DNA of 45,723 nt. Origin: Elusimicrobiota bacterium (GTDB lineage Bacteria; Elusimicrobiota; Elusimicrobia; UBA1565; UBA9628). Position numbers and translations under genes: made by a program. The notes below the pieces were generated by a model. It made no database searches. It was given only the letters and a program-made list of their open reading frames with translations, and was not told the origin of the DNA. Location of the stretch: positions 1 through 45,723 of the forward strand of contig JACQPJ010000015.1 of the NCBI GenBank assembly GCA_016207605.1. Reading direction: 5' to 3'. Below are positions 1-7,690 of this stretch, piece after piece (positions within the stretch are counted from its first letter, which is position 1; each line of letters opens with the position of its first letter).

Positions 1-27
1 GGCTGCGCCCGCGTCGCTCGTCGCTCA

Positions 28-45
28 CATACCGCTGCGGGTATG
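28..45. repeat. Small inverted repeat in a low-complexity, gene-free left edge
   Basis: CATACC and GGTATG form a 6-bp stem around a 6-base loop, set in a stretch (1-75) made of repeated GCTCG/CTCGCTCC units. No coding frame is evident in 1-116. It could be an intergenic dispersed repeat or the end of an element cut by the window edge; nothing here decides between these. Confidence 0.4.
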
Positions 46-101
46 CTCGCTCCTCGCTCCTTGGCTCGCTCCAAAATCGTCCGTCCAAAACGGTCATATT
101 A

Positions 102-117
102 TTTGATTGCAACCCCT
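102..117. repeat. 16-bp repeat TTTGATTGCAACCCCT, copy 1
   Basis: An exact 16-base match to 17460-17475. Both copies touch the stop codon of a minus-strand gene (stops at 117 and 17474), so in transcript orientation the motif AGGGGTTGCAATCAAA directly follows or overlaps the stop. The second copy also abuts the right end of the insertion element. Confidence 0.6.
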
Positions 118-803
118 TAATCCGCGACACGATAGCGCAGGAGGCAGGCGAGGTAGGACAGCCCGTCGCGCCAGGTGATCTTCTTTCCCTCGGCGTAGGT
201 GCGCCCCGAGTAGGAGATGGGCACCTCGTAGACGCGCAGGCGGCGCTTGCAGACCTTGGCCGTGATCTCCGCCTCGATGCCGAAGCGCTCGCTTTCCAGC
301 GGGATCGTCTTCAGGGCCCCGGTCCGGAAGGCCTTGTAGCAGGTGCCCATGTCGGAGAGGTTGACGTCGTAGAGCACGTTGGTGAGCAGCGTGAAGAGCT
401 TGTTGGCCGCGCTGTGCCAGAAGAGGAGCACGCGGTGGGGCCCGCCCAGGAAGCGCGAGCCGTACACGACGTCGGCGCGGCCGTCAAGGAGCGGCTCCAG
501 CAGCTTGGGCCAGTCCGCGGGGTCGTACTCCAGGTCCGCGTCCTGGATCACGGCGAATTCTCCCGTCGCGCGCGTCAGGGCCGTGCGCACGGCCGCGCCC
601 TTGCCCCGGTTGCGTTCGTGAAGGACGACGTCGGCCCGGCCGCCAAGGCTTTTCAGCATCTCTCGCGTGCCGTCGGTGGAGCCGTCGTCCACGATCACGA
701 TCTGCTTGTCGAGCGGGAGCGCGACGGCCTCGACCCGGCGCAGGAGCTCCAGGAGCGTGGCCTTCTCGTTGTAGACCGGGATGAGGACGGAGAGGGTCGC
801 CAT
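117..803 (-). CDS. Family 2 glycosyltransferase, polyprenyl-phosphate mannose/glucose synthase-like
   Basis: A 228-residue GT2 protein that opens with the family signature LSVLIPVYNE, followed by IVIVDDGSTDGT and an acidic IQDADLEYDP motif that would bind the metal and nucleotide sugar. The length and the later GSRF motif fit the DPM1-like subgroup, which transfers a sugar from a nucleotide donor to a polyprenyl phosphate at the inner membrane face. No C-terminal membrane segments are present. It is the last gene of the leftward glycan run. A TATAAT hexamer lies 8 nt before the ATG at 803, inside the end of the upstream gene, so it may also have its own promoter. The donor sugar cannot be read from sequence. 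Confidence 0.88.
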   Translation of the reverse strand: MATLSVLIPVYNEKATLLELLRRVEAVALPLDKQIVIVDDGSTDGTREMLKSLGGRADVVLHERNRGKGAAVRTALTRATGEFAVIQDADLEYDPADWPKLLEPLLDGRADVVYGSRFLGGPHRVLLFWHSAANKLFTLLTNVLYDVNLSDMGTCYKAFRTGALKTIPLESERFGIEAEITAKVCKRRLRVYEVPISYSGRTYAEGKKITWRDGLSYLACLLRYRVAD

Positions 804-811
804 GGGGCGCT

Positions 812-817
812 ATTATA
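812..817 (-). promoter_or_regulatory. TATAAT -10 element 8 nt upstream of the GT2 start
   Basis: The minus strand reads TATAAT, 8 bases and then ATG. No ribosome-binding site fits in the gap and no convincing TTGACA-like -35 is seen 17 bases upstream. This matches the short-spacing pattern at other operon heads in the window. Confidence 0.5.
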
Positions 818-819
818 GA

Positions 820-1989
820 TTATCCCCGCCGGACGGCCTCGACGGCGGGCAGGAGCGCCAGGATCAGGAAGAGCGTGGCGACCTGCTCGGTCTGGAGGGC
901 GATCTCGGTCAGGTTCATGACGAGGAAGGCCGCGCCGGAGGACAGCGCCCAGAGCGACCAGGCGTCGCGGTGTTCGCGCGCGCGCCGCCAGGCGTCGCGG
1001 CCCAAGACGAGGCAGACCAGGGCGAGGGCGATCAGCCCGACAAGCCCGCGCTCGGCGGCCTGGTGCAGGAACAGGTTGTGGGCCGAGCCCCAGGTCTTCT
1101 CGCCGTCGAGCAGGCCGGAGTGATACGTGGGGTAGAGGAGGCGGTAGTTGCCCGGTCCCGAGCCGAAGAGAGGATGGTCGCGGAATATTCCGCAGGCCAC
1201 GCGCCAGAGGACGAGGCGCGCGTTTTGGGCGCTCGCGGCGCCGCCCGACAGCAGGGCGCGCAGGGAACGCTCGCCGGCCCAAAGCTCCCAGGCGCCGGCG
1301 GCGGCGGCGGCCGTGGCCGCTCCCGCGGCTAGGCGGCGGCGCCATCTCGGGTCGGCCCAGGCCGCGGCGGCCAAGCCCGCGACGATCCCGGCGAGCGCGG
1401 CGCGCGTCTGATTGAGAAGGAGCGCCGTTCCCAGCGCCGCGACCGCGGCGCGCCGCAGAGGCCGCGGCAGGAGGTCGTCGTCCCAGGACAGCAGGCCGAG
1501 GACGATGAGGCCGAGGGACTCGCCGTAGGACACGGGGTGCATGAAGGCGTGGGCGCGCAGGTAGGGCCCGCCCGCCAGCGCCGCGGCCGCGGTCTGCGCG
1601 ATCCCGATCAAGGCGGCCGCGCCGGCCCCGGCGGCCAGCCCGCGCGCGAAGAGCCGCCGCCGCTCGGCGTCGAGCGCGGCGCCGAAGGCGAGGACGACCC
1701 AGAGCTTGTGCAGATCCTTGGGCCAGATGGACAGGCTGTGAACGGGGTCCGCGCCGCTCAACCCCGAGATCAAGGACGCCGCGGCGTAGGCCGCGAGCGC
1801 GGCGAAGAGAGGCGTGCGCGCCGCGTCCCCGAGGCGCGCCAAGGCGGCGCGGCGCGAGACGGCGCCGCAGACGGACAGGAGCAGGCCCGCGCTCAGCAGA
1901 GCCAGACTTGCATTCGAGGCGGCCAGGCTCAGCGGCAAGGCGGCACCAAGCAGCGCGAAGGCGAACGCCAGCAGGCGCTCAGCGGGCAT
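820..1989 (-). CDS. O-antigen ligase-like polytopic membrane protein (Wzy_C/WaaL type)
   Basis: A 389-residue, very hydrophobic protein with about ten membrane spans. A central extracytoplasmic region (GSGPGNYRLLYPTYHSG, then WGSAHNLFLHQAAERGLVGL) carries the H-N-x-x-x-x-x-x-x-E/G-style block typical of O-antigen ligases and polymerases. This family joins a finished polysaccharide to lipid A core or another acceptor at the periplasmic face. ATG at 1989 is chosen because a hydrophobic first span follows at once; a longer frame to 2091 adds only an arginine-rich tail overlapping the previous gene. It overlaps the upstream glycosyltransferase by 11 bases. Ligase and polymerase cannot be distinguished by sequence alone. 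Confidence 0.82.
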   Translation of the reverse strand: MPAERLLAFAFALLGAALPLSLAASNASLALLSAGLLLSVCGAVSRRAALARLGDAARTPLFAALAAYAAASLISGLSGADPVHSLSIWPKDLHKLWVVLAFGAALDAERRRLFARGLAAGAGAAALIGIAQTAAAALAGGPYLRAHAFMHPVSYGESLGLIVLGLLSWDDDLLPRPLRRAAVAALGTALLLNQTRAALAGIVAGLAAAAWADPRWRRRLAAGAATAAAAAGAWELWAGERSLRALLSGGAASAQNARLVLWRVACGIFRDHPLFGSGPGNYRLLYPTYHSGLLDGEKTWGSAHNLFLHQAAERGLVGLIALALVCLVLGRDAWRRAREHRDAWSLWALSSGAAFLVMNLTEIALQTEQVATLFLILALLPAVEAVRRG

Positions 1990-3115
1990 GGAGGGCGTCC
2001 TCCACGGCTTGGCGCAGGCGCGTAAAGCAGGCGTTCTCCGCGTGCGCGCGCGCCAGGCTGACGCGCGCGGCGCGGGCCCGCGCGTCGTCATCGGCCAGCG
2101 CCCGCGCGGCCGCGACCCACTCCTCGGGCGCGCGCGCGAAGGTCAGGACGGCGGCCAGCTCCGGCACGGCCGTCAACGCGGGCAGGGGGCTGGCCAGCAC
2201 GGGCCGCCCCGTGGCCAGGCACTCGTAGGTCTTGGCCGGGATCACGCCGCGATTATACTCGTCGTCGGCATAGGGGAGAAGCAAGGCGTCGGCGCCGGCC
2301 AGGAGCGCGGGCAGCTCGGCGTGCGCGACGGGCCCGCGCAGGCGGGCGGACGGCGGCAGGGGGGGCGCAGCCTCCTTGACCGGGCCGATCAGCTCGACGT
2401 CGAAGCCGGCCTGGGCGAGCGCGCGGATGGGCGCATAGTCGAGCGCGCGCCAGAGCGTGCCGAAGTAGACGAGGCGGCGGGGCGGCCGGGGCGGGGGCGG
2501 AGGCAGGAAGAAGGCCTCGCCCACGCCGTGGTGCAGCTCCAGGACGTTGGGGTGGAGTCGTTTCTTTTCCTGATGCAGCGTCCGAGAGGTCGTCAGAACC
2601 AGCCCCGCGCGCTTGAGCAGGGCTGTCTCGGTTTCCGCCAAGTCCGGGGGCCGCCGCGGGAGCCCGTAAAAATTATCGACGCAGTCGTAGACCGTCAACG
2701 CCGGCTGGAGTTCTTCGAGACAGGACAAGGTCGAGGCCGTGGGCAGGTAGGCGAAGACGACGGGATCGCCGCGCAGCCCGAGCCCGCGCAGGCGCGCGAT
2801 GAGGCGCGGGATGAGCAGAGCGGCGTTGAGGCGGCGGAAAGCCGGGCGCGTGGGCGGCAGGACCAGGGGGCTCACGACGCTCACGCCGTCGGGCGGCGGA
2901 GCCATGCGGCTTAAGGCGGGCGCGGCGAGGCGGCGCAGGCGCCGCGCGACCCGGCCCAGGTCGCGCAGGCCGGGCTCGCGCAGGCCCGCGTTCTCGACGA
3001 AGAAGACGCGGCGGCCCGCCGCGGCCCACTGGGCGGCGAAGGCGTGGTGGCGCTGCCAGGCCGCGTCCCACTCGACGCTGGAGAGGACGACGACGTCGAA
3101 CGGCGTCTGGGTCAT
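1979..3115 (-). CDS. Glycosyltransferase, GT-B fold (GT1/GT4-like)
   Basis: A 378-residue protein with two Rossmann-like halves. The N-terminal half includes VVVLSSVEWDAAWQRHHAFA, the pattern of teichuronic-acid-type glycosyltransferases, and LTVYDCVDNF. The C-terminal half has LVYFGTLW and a donor-site region with LLPYADDEYNRGVIPAKTYE, where the conserved glutamate contacts the sugar nucleotide. The ATG at 3115 overlaps the deacetylase stop by 4 bases. A longer open frame upstream is an antisense-type artefact of GC content. It probably adds a sugar to the glycan made by this operon; donor and linkage are unknown. Confidence 0.85.
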   Translation of the reverse strand: MTQTPFDVVVLSSVEWDAAWQRHHAFAAQWAAAGRRVFFVENAGLREPGLRDLGRVARRLRRLAAPALSRMAPPPDGVSVVSPLVLPPTRPAFRRLNAALLIPRLIARLRGLGLRGDPVVFAYLPTASTLSCLEELQPALTVYDCVDNFYGLPRRPPDLAETETALLKRAGLVLTTSRTLHQEKKRLHPNVLELHHGVGEAFFLPPPPPRPPRRLVYFGTLWRALDYAPIRALAQAGFDVELIGPVKEAAPPLPPSARLRGPVAHAELPALLAGADALLLPYADDEYNRGVIPAKTYECLATGRPVLASPLPALTAVPELAAVLTFARAPEEWVAAARALADDDARARAARVSLARAHAENACFTRLRQAVEDALHAR

Positions 3116-3876
3116 CGCGACGCCGGGTCTCCCTGCCGCAGGGCGAACCAGTCCCAGGCGCCGGAGCATTTCCCGACGAAGTCGCGCTCGCCGTCGAAGC
3201 CGGTGATCTCCACGCGCTGGAGCAGGAGCGGGTCGCGCCCGGGCGCGTTGACGCCGTAGAGCGAGCAGGCCGCGCGCGCGAAGCCCGCGGCCTTGGCCGC
3301 GGCGGCGGCTCGACGGGAGGCCGCGCCGTGCGGCCACGTCATGACCCTCACCGCTCGGCCGAGCGCGTCCTCCAGGCGCTGGCGCGAGCCGGAGAGCTCG
3401 ACGGCGAGCGCCGCGTCGTCCAGCCGGTCGAGCCGCGCGTGCGTGAGCCCGTGCGCGCCGATTTCGCAGCCGTTGATCCTGCCGAGTTCGGACAGCTCGT
3501 CCCACGCGAGATGCGGACGTCCCGCGTCGAGGAGGCCGGGCGTGACGCAGACCGTGAAGGGCAGCCCCAGGCGGACGAGGGTCGGCGCGGCGGTCCGCAA
3601 GACGTCCTGATAGCCGTCGTCGAACGTCACCGCGATCTCCGCGCCGCCGTCGAGCCGCGCGCCGCCGAGCGGGACGGCCCGGCCGAATTGTCCGTAGGCG
3701 ACGAGCTCCATCTGCCGTTCGAAGGCGGCGGGCGCGACGGCCAGCCCGTAGGGGTCCCCCGGGAGCGGCGCGCCGACGCAGTGATAGCCGAGGACGCGCA
3801 GGCCCGGCCGCGCGCGTACGCCCAGGGCCTCCCGCGTCCGCGCCAGCGTCCGCCAGGCCGAGTGCTTCCAGCTCAT
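3112..3876 (-). CDS. Polysaccharide deacetylase (carbohydrate esterase 4, NodB domain)
   Basis: A 254-residue NodB-type protein. Motif 1 is VTFDDGYQD (catalytic and metal-binding Asp pair), motif 2 is IGAHGLTHARL (H-x-x-x-H metal ligands) and a later VMTWPHGA fits the R/W-P-x-G motif. The enzyme removes N-acetyl groups from a sugar polymer or lipid-linked intermediate using a divalent metal. There is no signal peptide, so cytoplasmic action on a lipid-linked precursor is plausible. It overlaps both neighbours by 4 bases. The deacetylase, FemAB-like and GT-B gene order recalls exosortase-associated polysaccharide clusters, but no exosortase is in view. Confidence 0.9.
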   Translation of the reverse strand: MSWKHSAWRTLARTREALGVRARPGLRVLGYHCVGAPLPGDPYGLAVAPAAFERQMELVAYGQFGRAVPLGGARLDGGAEIAVTFDDGYQDVLRTAAPTLVRLGLPFTVCVTPGLLDAGRPHLAWDELSELGRINGCEIGAHGLTHARLDRLDDAALAVELSGSRQRLEDALGRAVRVMTWPHGAASRRAAAAAKAAGFARAACSLYGVNAPGRDPLLLQRVEITGFDGERDFVGKCSGAWDWFALRQGDPASR

Positions 3877-4856
3877 GCCGATTTGCCCATGCTCCAGGTG
3901 ATGAGCGCGCCGATGGGCGCGCGCAGGAGCCCCGGCCGCGCGCAGTCCCATTCGCCGGCCGTCTCGACCAGGCGCGCGCCCACGCCTTTCTTGAAGTCGG
4001 CCACGCCCCGCGCCGCGTCCGGGTCCGCGCCGCCCAGGTCATAGATCCGCGCGCCGCGGCGGCGCGCTTCCAGGATGAGGGCCCACAGCAAAGCATACGA
4101 GGCGTAGGACTTGCGCCCTTCGGGCGTGGCGGCGGCGAGCAGGTCCACGGCGCGGCCCGCGAACACGGCGCAGGCGCGCAGGGCGGCGGTGCGGCCGTCG
4201 ACGATGGCGCGCTTGAGGATCAGCGCCGGCCCCAGCCGCCTCGCCAGCGAGCCCAGCGCGTCGGCGCGGTGCTGGGGCGGCAGGCCCTTATAGGACTCCA
4301 GCGCGCGATAGACCGACTCCATCTCCGCGGGCTCCGGGTCCGTCCAGTCCACGACCACGGCGCGCGCGTTGCCGCGCTTGAGGTTGTGGCGCCAGTTCGC
4401 GGACAGGCCCTCGCGCAGGCGCTCCGGGTCGGGGCCCAGGTCGAGGAGATAGGTCAGACCGCGGTCGAGGGGCCGCCGCGGCCGCGACCAGCCGCCGGCC
4501 GCCAGCGCCGCCGGGATCGGGCCGGCCTCCCGGTAGGAGCAGACGCGCGCGTAGCTCGCCAGGCCGCCGGCCGCGGCGCCCAGCGCCGCGCGCAGGCCCG
4601 CGTCCCAAGACGCCGGCTCGCCGACGGGGCCGCCGCGCGCCCAGAGCAGGCGGACGCCGCCGGGCAGGTTTTTCGCCAGGGCCTGGACCGCGCCGACCGC
4701 CGCGCCGCCGTCTTGCGCGGCGAGGCGGATCGGGCGCCAGCCGAAGTCGGCCTTGTGCCGGGCCCAGGCCGCGGACTGGAAGACGGTCGCGTCCGGCAGC
4801 GCGGCCAGCACGGCGTCCCAGGCCGCGTCGTCCCGGCGGAACTCGGTCCAGTTCAC
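3873..4856 (-). CDS. FemAB/GNAT-like acyltransferase (BioF2-type domain)
   Basis: A 327-residue protein with the FemAB-like arrangement: an N-terminal region with ATVFQSAAWARHK, then LSANWRHNLKRGNARAV, and a C-terminal GNAT half with YASYALLWALILEARRRGARIYDLGG. Proteins of this type transfer an acyl or aminoacyl group to an amino sugar or peptide. A GTG at 4856 forms a GTGA overlap with the stop of the aminotransferase-like gene and gives MNWTEF; the next GTG upstream (4859) is possible. Its place between a sugar aminotransferase-like gene and a deacetylase suggests that it modifies an amino group on the glycan. The acyl donor is unknown. Confidence 0.8.
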   Translation of the reverse strand: MNWTEFRRDDAAWDAVLAALPDATVFQSAAWARHKADFGWRPIRLAAQDGGAAVGAVQALAKNLPGGVRLLWARGGPVGEPASWDAGLRAALGAAAGGLASYARVCSYREAGPIPAALAAGGWSRPRRPLDRGLTYLLDLGPDPERLREGLSANWRHNLKRGNARAVVVDWTDPEPAEMESVYRALESYKGLPPQHRADALGSLARRLGPALILKRAIVDGRTAALRACAVFAGRAVDLLAAATPEGRKSYASYALLWALILEARRRGARIYDLGGADPDAARGVADFKKGVGARLVETAGEWDCARPGLLRAPIGALITWSMGKSA

Positions 4857-5878
4857 CACAGGAAGTGGACGAGGGCGACGTTGCGGTGATGGTCCGGCGC
4901 GGCGGACCGAACCGCGTCCGGCAGGTCCGGCCAGGGCAGGACCCGCAGCCCCTCGGCGGAGAACGGCGCGGCCGCCTCGACCGGGGCGTTGGTCCGGAAG
5001 GCATAGCCGTAAGGCACGACGCCCTCGGGCAGGAAGGCGAAGACGGGCGCAAGCCCGGCGCGGCGCGCGATCCCGCCGCAGAAGGACCACAGCGCGCGGC
5101 GGCGCGAGGCCTCGACGGCGGGATCGGCGCAGGCCAAGGGGCGTCCCAGCTCCGCGCACGGCACGGCGGGAACGGGCAGGACGCGCTCGGAGCCGGGGTC
5201 CAAGGTGTGCGCATCCGTCGCGCCGCGCAGGGCGCGCAGGGCGGAGAGCCCGGCGTGCGCCGCGCGTGCGCCGGCCAGCGCCAGCAAGGGGCGCGCCGCG
5301 CTCTTGAGGGCCGCGCGCCGGCCCGCCGCCGGCGCGAACGGGACTTGGGGGGGCACGCGCGCCGCGAGGCGCGGCTCGCCGACGAGCAGGGCCCCGCCGT
5401 TGGGCAGGGGCAGGCTCTTGCGCGGGCTCAGGATTCCCAGCGGGGCCCGCGTCCCCAGCAGGCGGCCCGCCGCGTCGCGCGAGAACAGGGCGTGCGCCGC
5501 GTCCTCGATCAGCGTCGCGCCGGTCCGGCGGGCGTAGGCTTGGAACGGAGCCAGGTCCTGCGGGAAGCCGAAATAGTCCACGGCCAGGACGGCGGCGGCC
5601 GCGGGCCAGCGCCCCGGGTCCTCGGCGGGCGCCAGATCCGGCCCGACCGCGTAGAAGGCGGGCTCGGCGCCGACGGCCGCGGCGGAGGCGAGCAGGTCGC
5701 GGCAGATGAAGGACGGCAGCAGGACGCGCCCGCCCGGGGCGCCGGCCAGGCGCAGGGCGTCCGCGAGAGCATGGCGGCCGAAGCCGTAGAAACGGGCCGC
5801 GGACGGGGCGTAGAGACTTGCGATCGTCCAGGGAGACTTTGCCCGCGGCGGGGCGTAGACGGTCGCGGTCAGGTCCAT
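4853..5878 (-). CDS. DegT/DnrJ/EryC1-like PLP aminotransferase family protein
   Basis: A 341-residue fold-type I PLP protein. RVLLPSFICRDLL resembles the family's cofactor-binding N-terminal block, LIEDAAHALF (Asp126) holds the PLP pyridine-binding aspartate, and SPRKSLPLPNGGALLV supplies Lys154 as the likely Schiff-base lysine. The SPRK-lp-x-GG variant differs from the canonical S-F-x-x-x-K of sugar aminotransferases such as the second DegT protein in this window (34744-35901). The ATG at 5878 overlaps the GT2 stop by 10 bases. It may aminate a keto sugar before deacetylation or acylation by the next two genes, but the atypical lysine block leaves other PLP chemistry open. Confidence 0.78.
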   Translation of the reverse strand: MDLTATVYAPPRAKSPWTIASLYAPSAARFYGFGRHALADALRLAGAPGGRVLLPSFICRDLLASAAAVGAEPAFYAVGPDLAPAEDPGRWPAAAAVLAVDYFGFPQDLAPFQAYARRTGATLIEDAAHALFSRDAAGRLLGTRAPLGILSPRKSLPLPNGGALLVGEPRLAARVPPQVPFAPAAGRRAALKSAARPLLALAGARAAHAGLSALRALRGATDAHTLDPGSERVLPVPAVPCAELGRPLACADPAVEASRRRALWSFCGGIARRAGLAPVFAFLPEGVVPYGYAFRTNAPVEAAAPFSAEGLRVLPWPDLPDAVRSAAPDHHRNVALVHFLW

Positions 5879-6780
5879 GCCCTGCCGCCCAGTTTTTTTA
5901 CGGCCCACAGCGTCCATGTCGCGGCGTTCCTCCAGTCCCACGGCCAGCCGCTCGCGGCGCGCCGGGCGTAGGGCCCCGCCGCCGCCGCGTCGCCCTGGGC
6001 CAGGAGGCCGCGCGCGGCCGATCGGTTCATGGCGGCCAGCCGGCGGCGCATGAGCGCGCGCGTGCGGGCGTCGGGGTCGGGGAAGCTCCGGAAATGGTCG
6101 CGCAGGAGGCTCTCCAGGTTCGCGTTGTGGTAGGCGATCCGATTGGAGGCCGCGCGCTCGACGAGCTGGTACTCGCCCAGGACGCGGTCGAGGAAGCGCA
6201 TGCGGCAGGTCTTGGCCAGGCGCAGCCAGAGGTCGTAGTCCTCGACCGTGTCGAACTCCGGGTTCTCGCGGAAGAGGCCGGCCTCGATCAGCTTGTCCCG
6301 GCGCACGGTCGTGGCCGATGGGGAGAGCGCGTTGCCCTCGAAGAGCAGCCGCTCGTACATGTTTTCCGCATACGGCCCGCACCGGGAGATCCGGACCAAG
6401 CGGCCGTCGCGAACGACGTTTTCGTGGTGGCCCACCAGATCCGTTTCGGGATGCGCGTCGAACTCGGCCGCGACCTCGGCGAGCTTGGTCGCCAACCAAA
6501 GGTCGTCGTGATCGAGAAAGGCGACCAGTTCGCCGCGCGCCGCGCGGATTCCGGCGTTGCGGGCTCCCGCGATCTTCCTGTTCTCCTGGCGCAGGCAGCG
6601 CCCCTCCAGCCCGGCGCGCTCAAGGAAGCGGTCCGCGGCTTTTTTCGTGCCGTCCCGGGACCCGTCGTCCACCACGATCAGCTCGAAGTCGCGGAAAGTC
6701 TGCGCGGCGACGGTCTCCAAGGTCTTCTCGAGGAAGGCCTCGGCGTTCCAGGCGGGGACGACGACCGAGACCCTCGGCAC
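5869..6780 (-). CDS. Family 2 glycosyltransferase
   Basis: A 303-residue GT-A protein beginning VSVVVPAWNAEAFLEKTL, with LIVVDDGSRDGT, then GARNAGIRAARGELVAFLDHDDLW. The DHDD cluster is the metal-binding D-x-D site. This is the classical bacterial glycan-extending GT2 type acting at the cytoplasmic membrane face. A GTG start at 6780 lies one base after the stop of the RmlD-like gene. The last 60 or so residues are basic and may be peripheral to the membrane. Acceptor and donor are not predictable. Confidence 0.9.
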   Translation of the reverse strand: MPRVSVVVPAWNAEAFLEKTLETVAAQTFRDFELIVVDDGSRDGTKKAADRFLERAGLEGRCLRQENRKIAGARNAGIRAARGELVAFLDHDDLWLATKLAEVAAEFDAHPETDLVGHHENVVRDGRLVRISRCGPYAENMYERLLFEGNALSPSATTVRRDKLIEAGLFRENPEFDTVEDYDLWLRLAKTCRMRFLDRVLGEYQLVERAASNRIAYHNANLESLLRDHFRSFPDPDARTRALMRRRLAAMNRSAARGLLAQGDAAAAGPYARRAASGWPWDWRNAATWTLWAVKKLGGRAWT

Positions 6781-6781
6781 C

Positions 6782-7690
6782 TCAGGCCCCGGCGGAGAGG
6801 TCGGCCTTCATCGCGGCCAGGCCCTCGCGCACGGTCAGGGGCTTGACGCCCAGCTCACGCTCCATGCGCGTCGTGACGAAGGTCGTGTCGGGCGGCCGCG
6901 GCGCCAGCCCCGGGAAAGACCGGGCGGCCGCCGGCTTGATCAGCGACGCGTCCAGGCCGAAGACCTCGGCCAGGGTCAGCCCGAAGCGGTGCCGGCTGAC
7001 GCGGTCGCGGCCCGCGAGGTGGAAAATCCCTCCCGGAGCCTTGCGTACGACGGCCCAGAGCGCGCGGCCGCACTGGTGGCTGTAGAGCGGGTTCTCCCAC
7101 TGGTCGTCCGCCAGAGAAACGGGCTCCCCCCGCCGGAGCTTCTCGTAGATCCACGTCGCCGGGTTCTGCCGGGTCTCGGCGTGGTTCCAGCCGTACATCA
7201 GGATGGGCCGCGCGATCGTCCACTTTTGGAGGGTCTCGCGCACCAGCCGCTCGCACTCGACCTTGAGCCGGCCGTACTTGTTGACGGGCGCGACGGGATC
7301 GTCCTCGCGGTAGGGCGCCTTGCGGCCGTCGAAGACGGCGTTGGTCGAGATGTAGACCAGGGGCGCGTCCGCGCGCCGGCAGGCGGAGGTCACGTTGAGC
7401 GTGCCGACGATGTTGGACTCGAGGCTCTCCGCATAGTGCGTCTCCACGTAGTCCACGCTGGCGATGCCCGCCGCGTGCACCACCGCGTCGAACCGGCGCC
7501 GCGCGAAGAGGCGGTCCACCGCGCGCTTGTCGCGGATGTCGAGAACGAGGTGGCGGGCCGGGGAGCCCTTGACCGCGTAGTCGCGCTGGTGGACGCTGAC
7601 GACGCGCCAGCCCGCCGGCAGGGTCTCCTCGAGCCCTTTGCCGAGAAGCCCGGTGCCGCCGGTGACCAGGAGGATTTTTTGGCCGCTCAT
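6782..7690 (-). CDS. RmlD-like NAD(P)-dependent sugar reductase/epimerase (extended SDR)
   Basis: A 302-residue Rossmann protein with LLVTGGTGLLGKGL at the N-terminus, VVHAAGIASVDYVE, the active-site strand VYISTNAVFDG and the Y-x-x-x-K pair in KYGRLKVECE. The STNAVFDG...Y-P/G order matches dTDP-4-dehydrorhamnose reductase-like enzymes, which reduce a 4-keto sugar nucleotide. The other rhamnose genes (RmlA, B, C) are not nearby, so the substrate may differ. Its ATG overlaps the GT4 stop by 4 bases. Confidence 0.85.
   Translation of the reverse strand: MSGQKILLVTGGTGLLGKGLEETLPAGWRVVSVHQRDYAVKGSPARHLVLDIRDKRAVDRLFARRRFDAVVHAAGIASVDYVETHYAESLESNIVGTLNVTSACRRADAPLVYISTNAVFDGRKAPYREDDPVAPVNKYGRLKVECERLVRETLQKWTIARPILMYGWNHAETRQNPATWIYEKLRRGEPVSLADDQWENPLYSHQCGRALWAVVRKAPGGIFHLAGRDRVSRHRFGLTLAEVFGLDASLIKPAAARSFPGLAPRPPDTTFVTTRMERELGVKPLTVREGLAAMKADLSAGA

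Noticed and set aside
1979-4096. Very long opposite-frame ORFs (705, 755, 661, 689 and similar residues), often embedding a real gene at one end
   Set aside because: They run through verified genes with Arg/Pro/Ala-rich, motif-free sequence, the usual product of about 70% GC. Only the segment with family motifs and a start in a 4-base overlap was kept.
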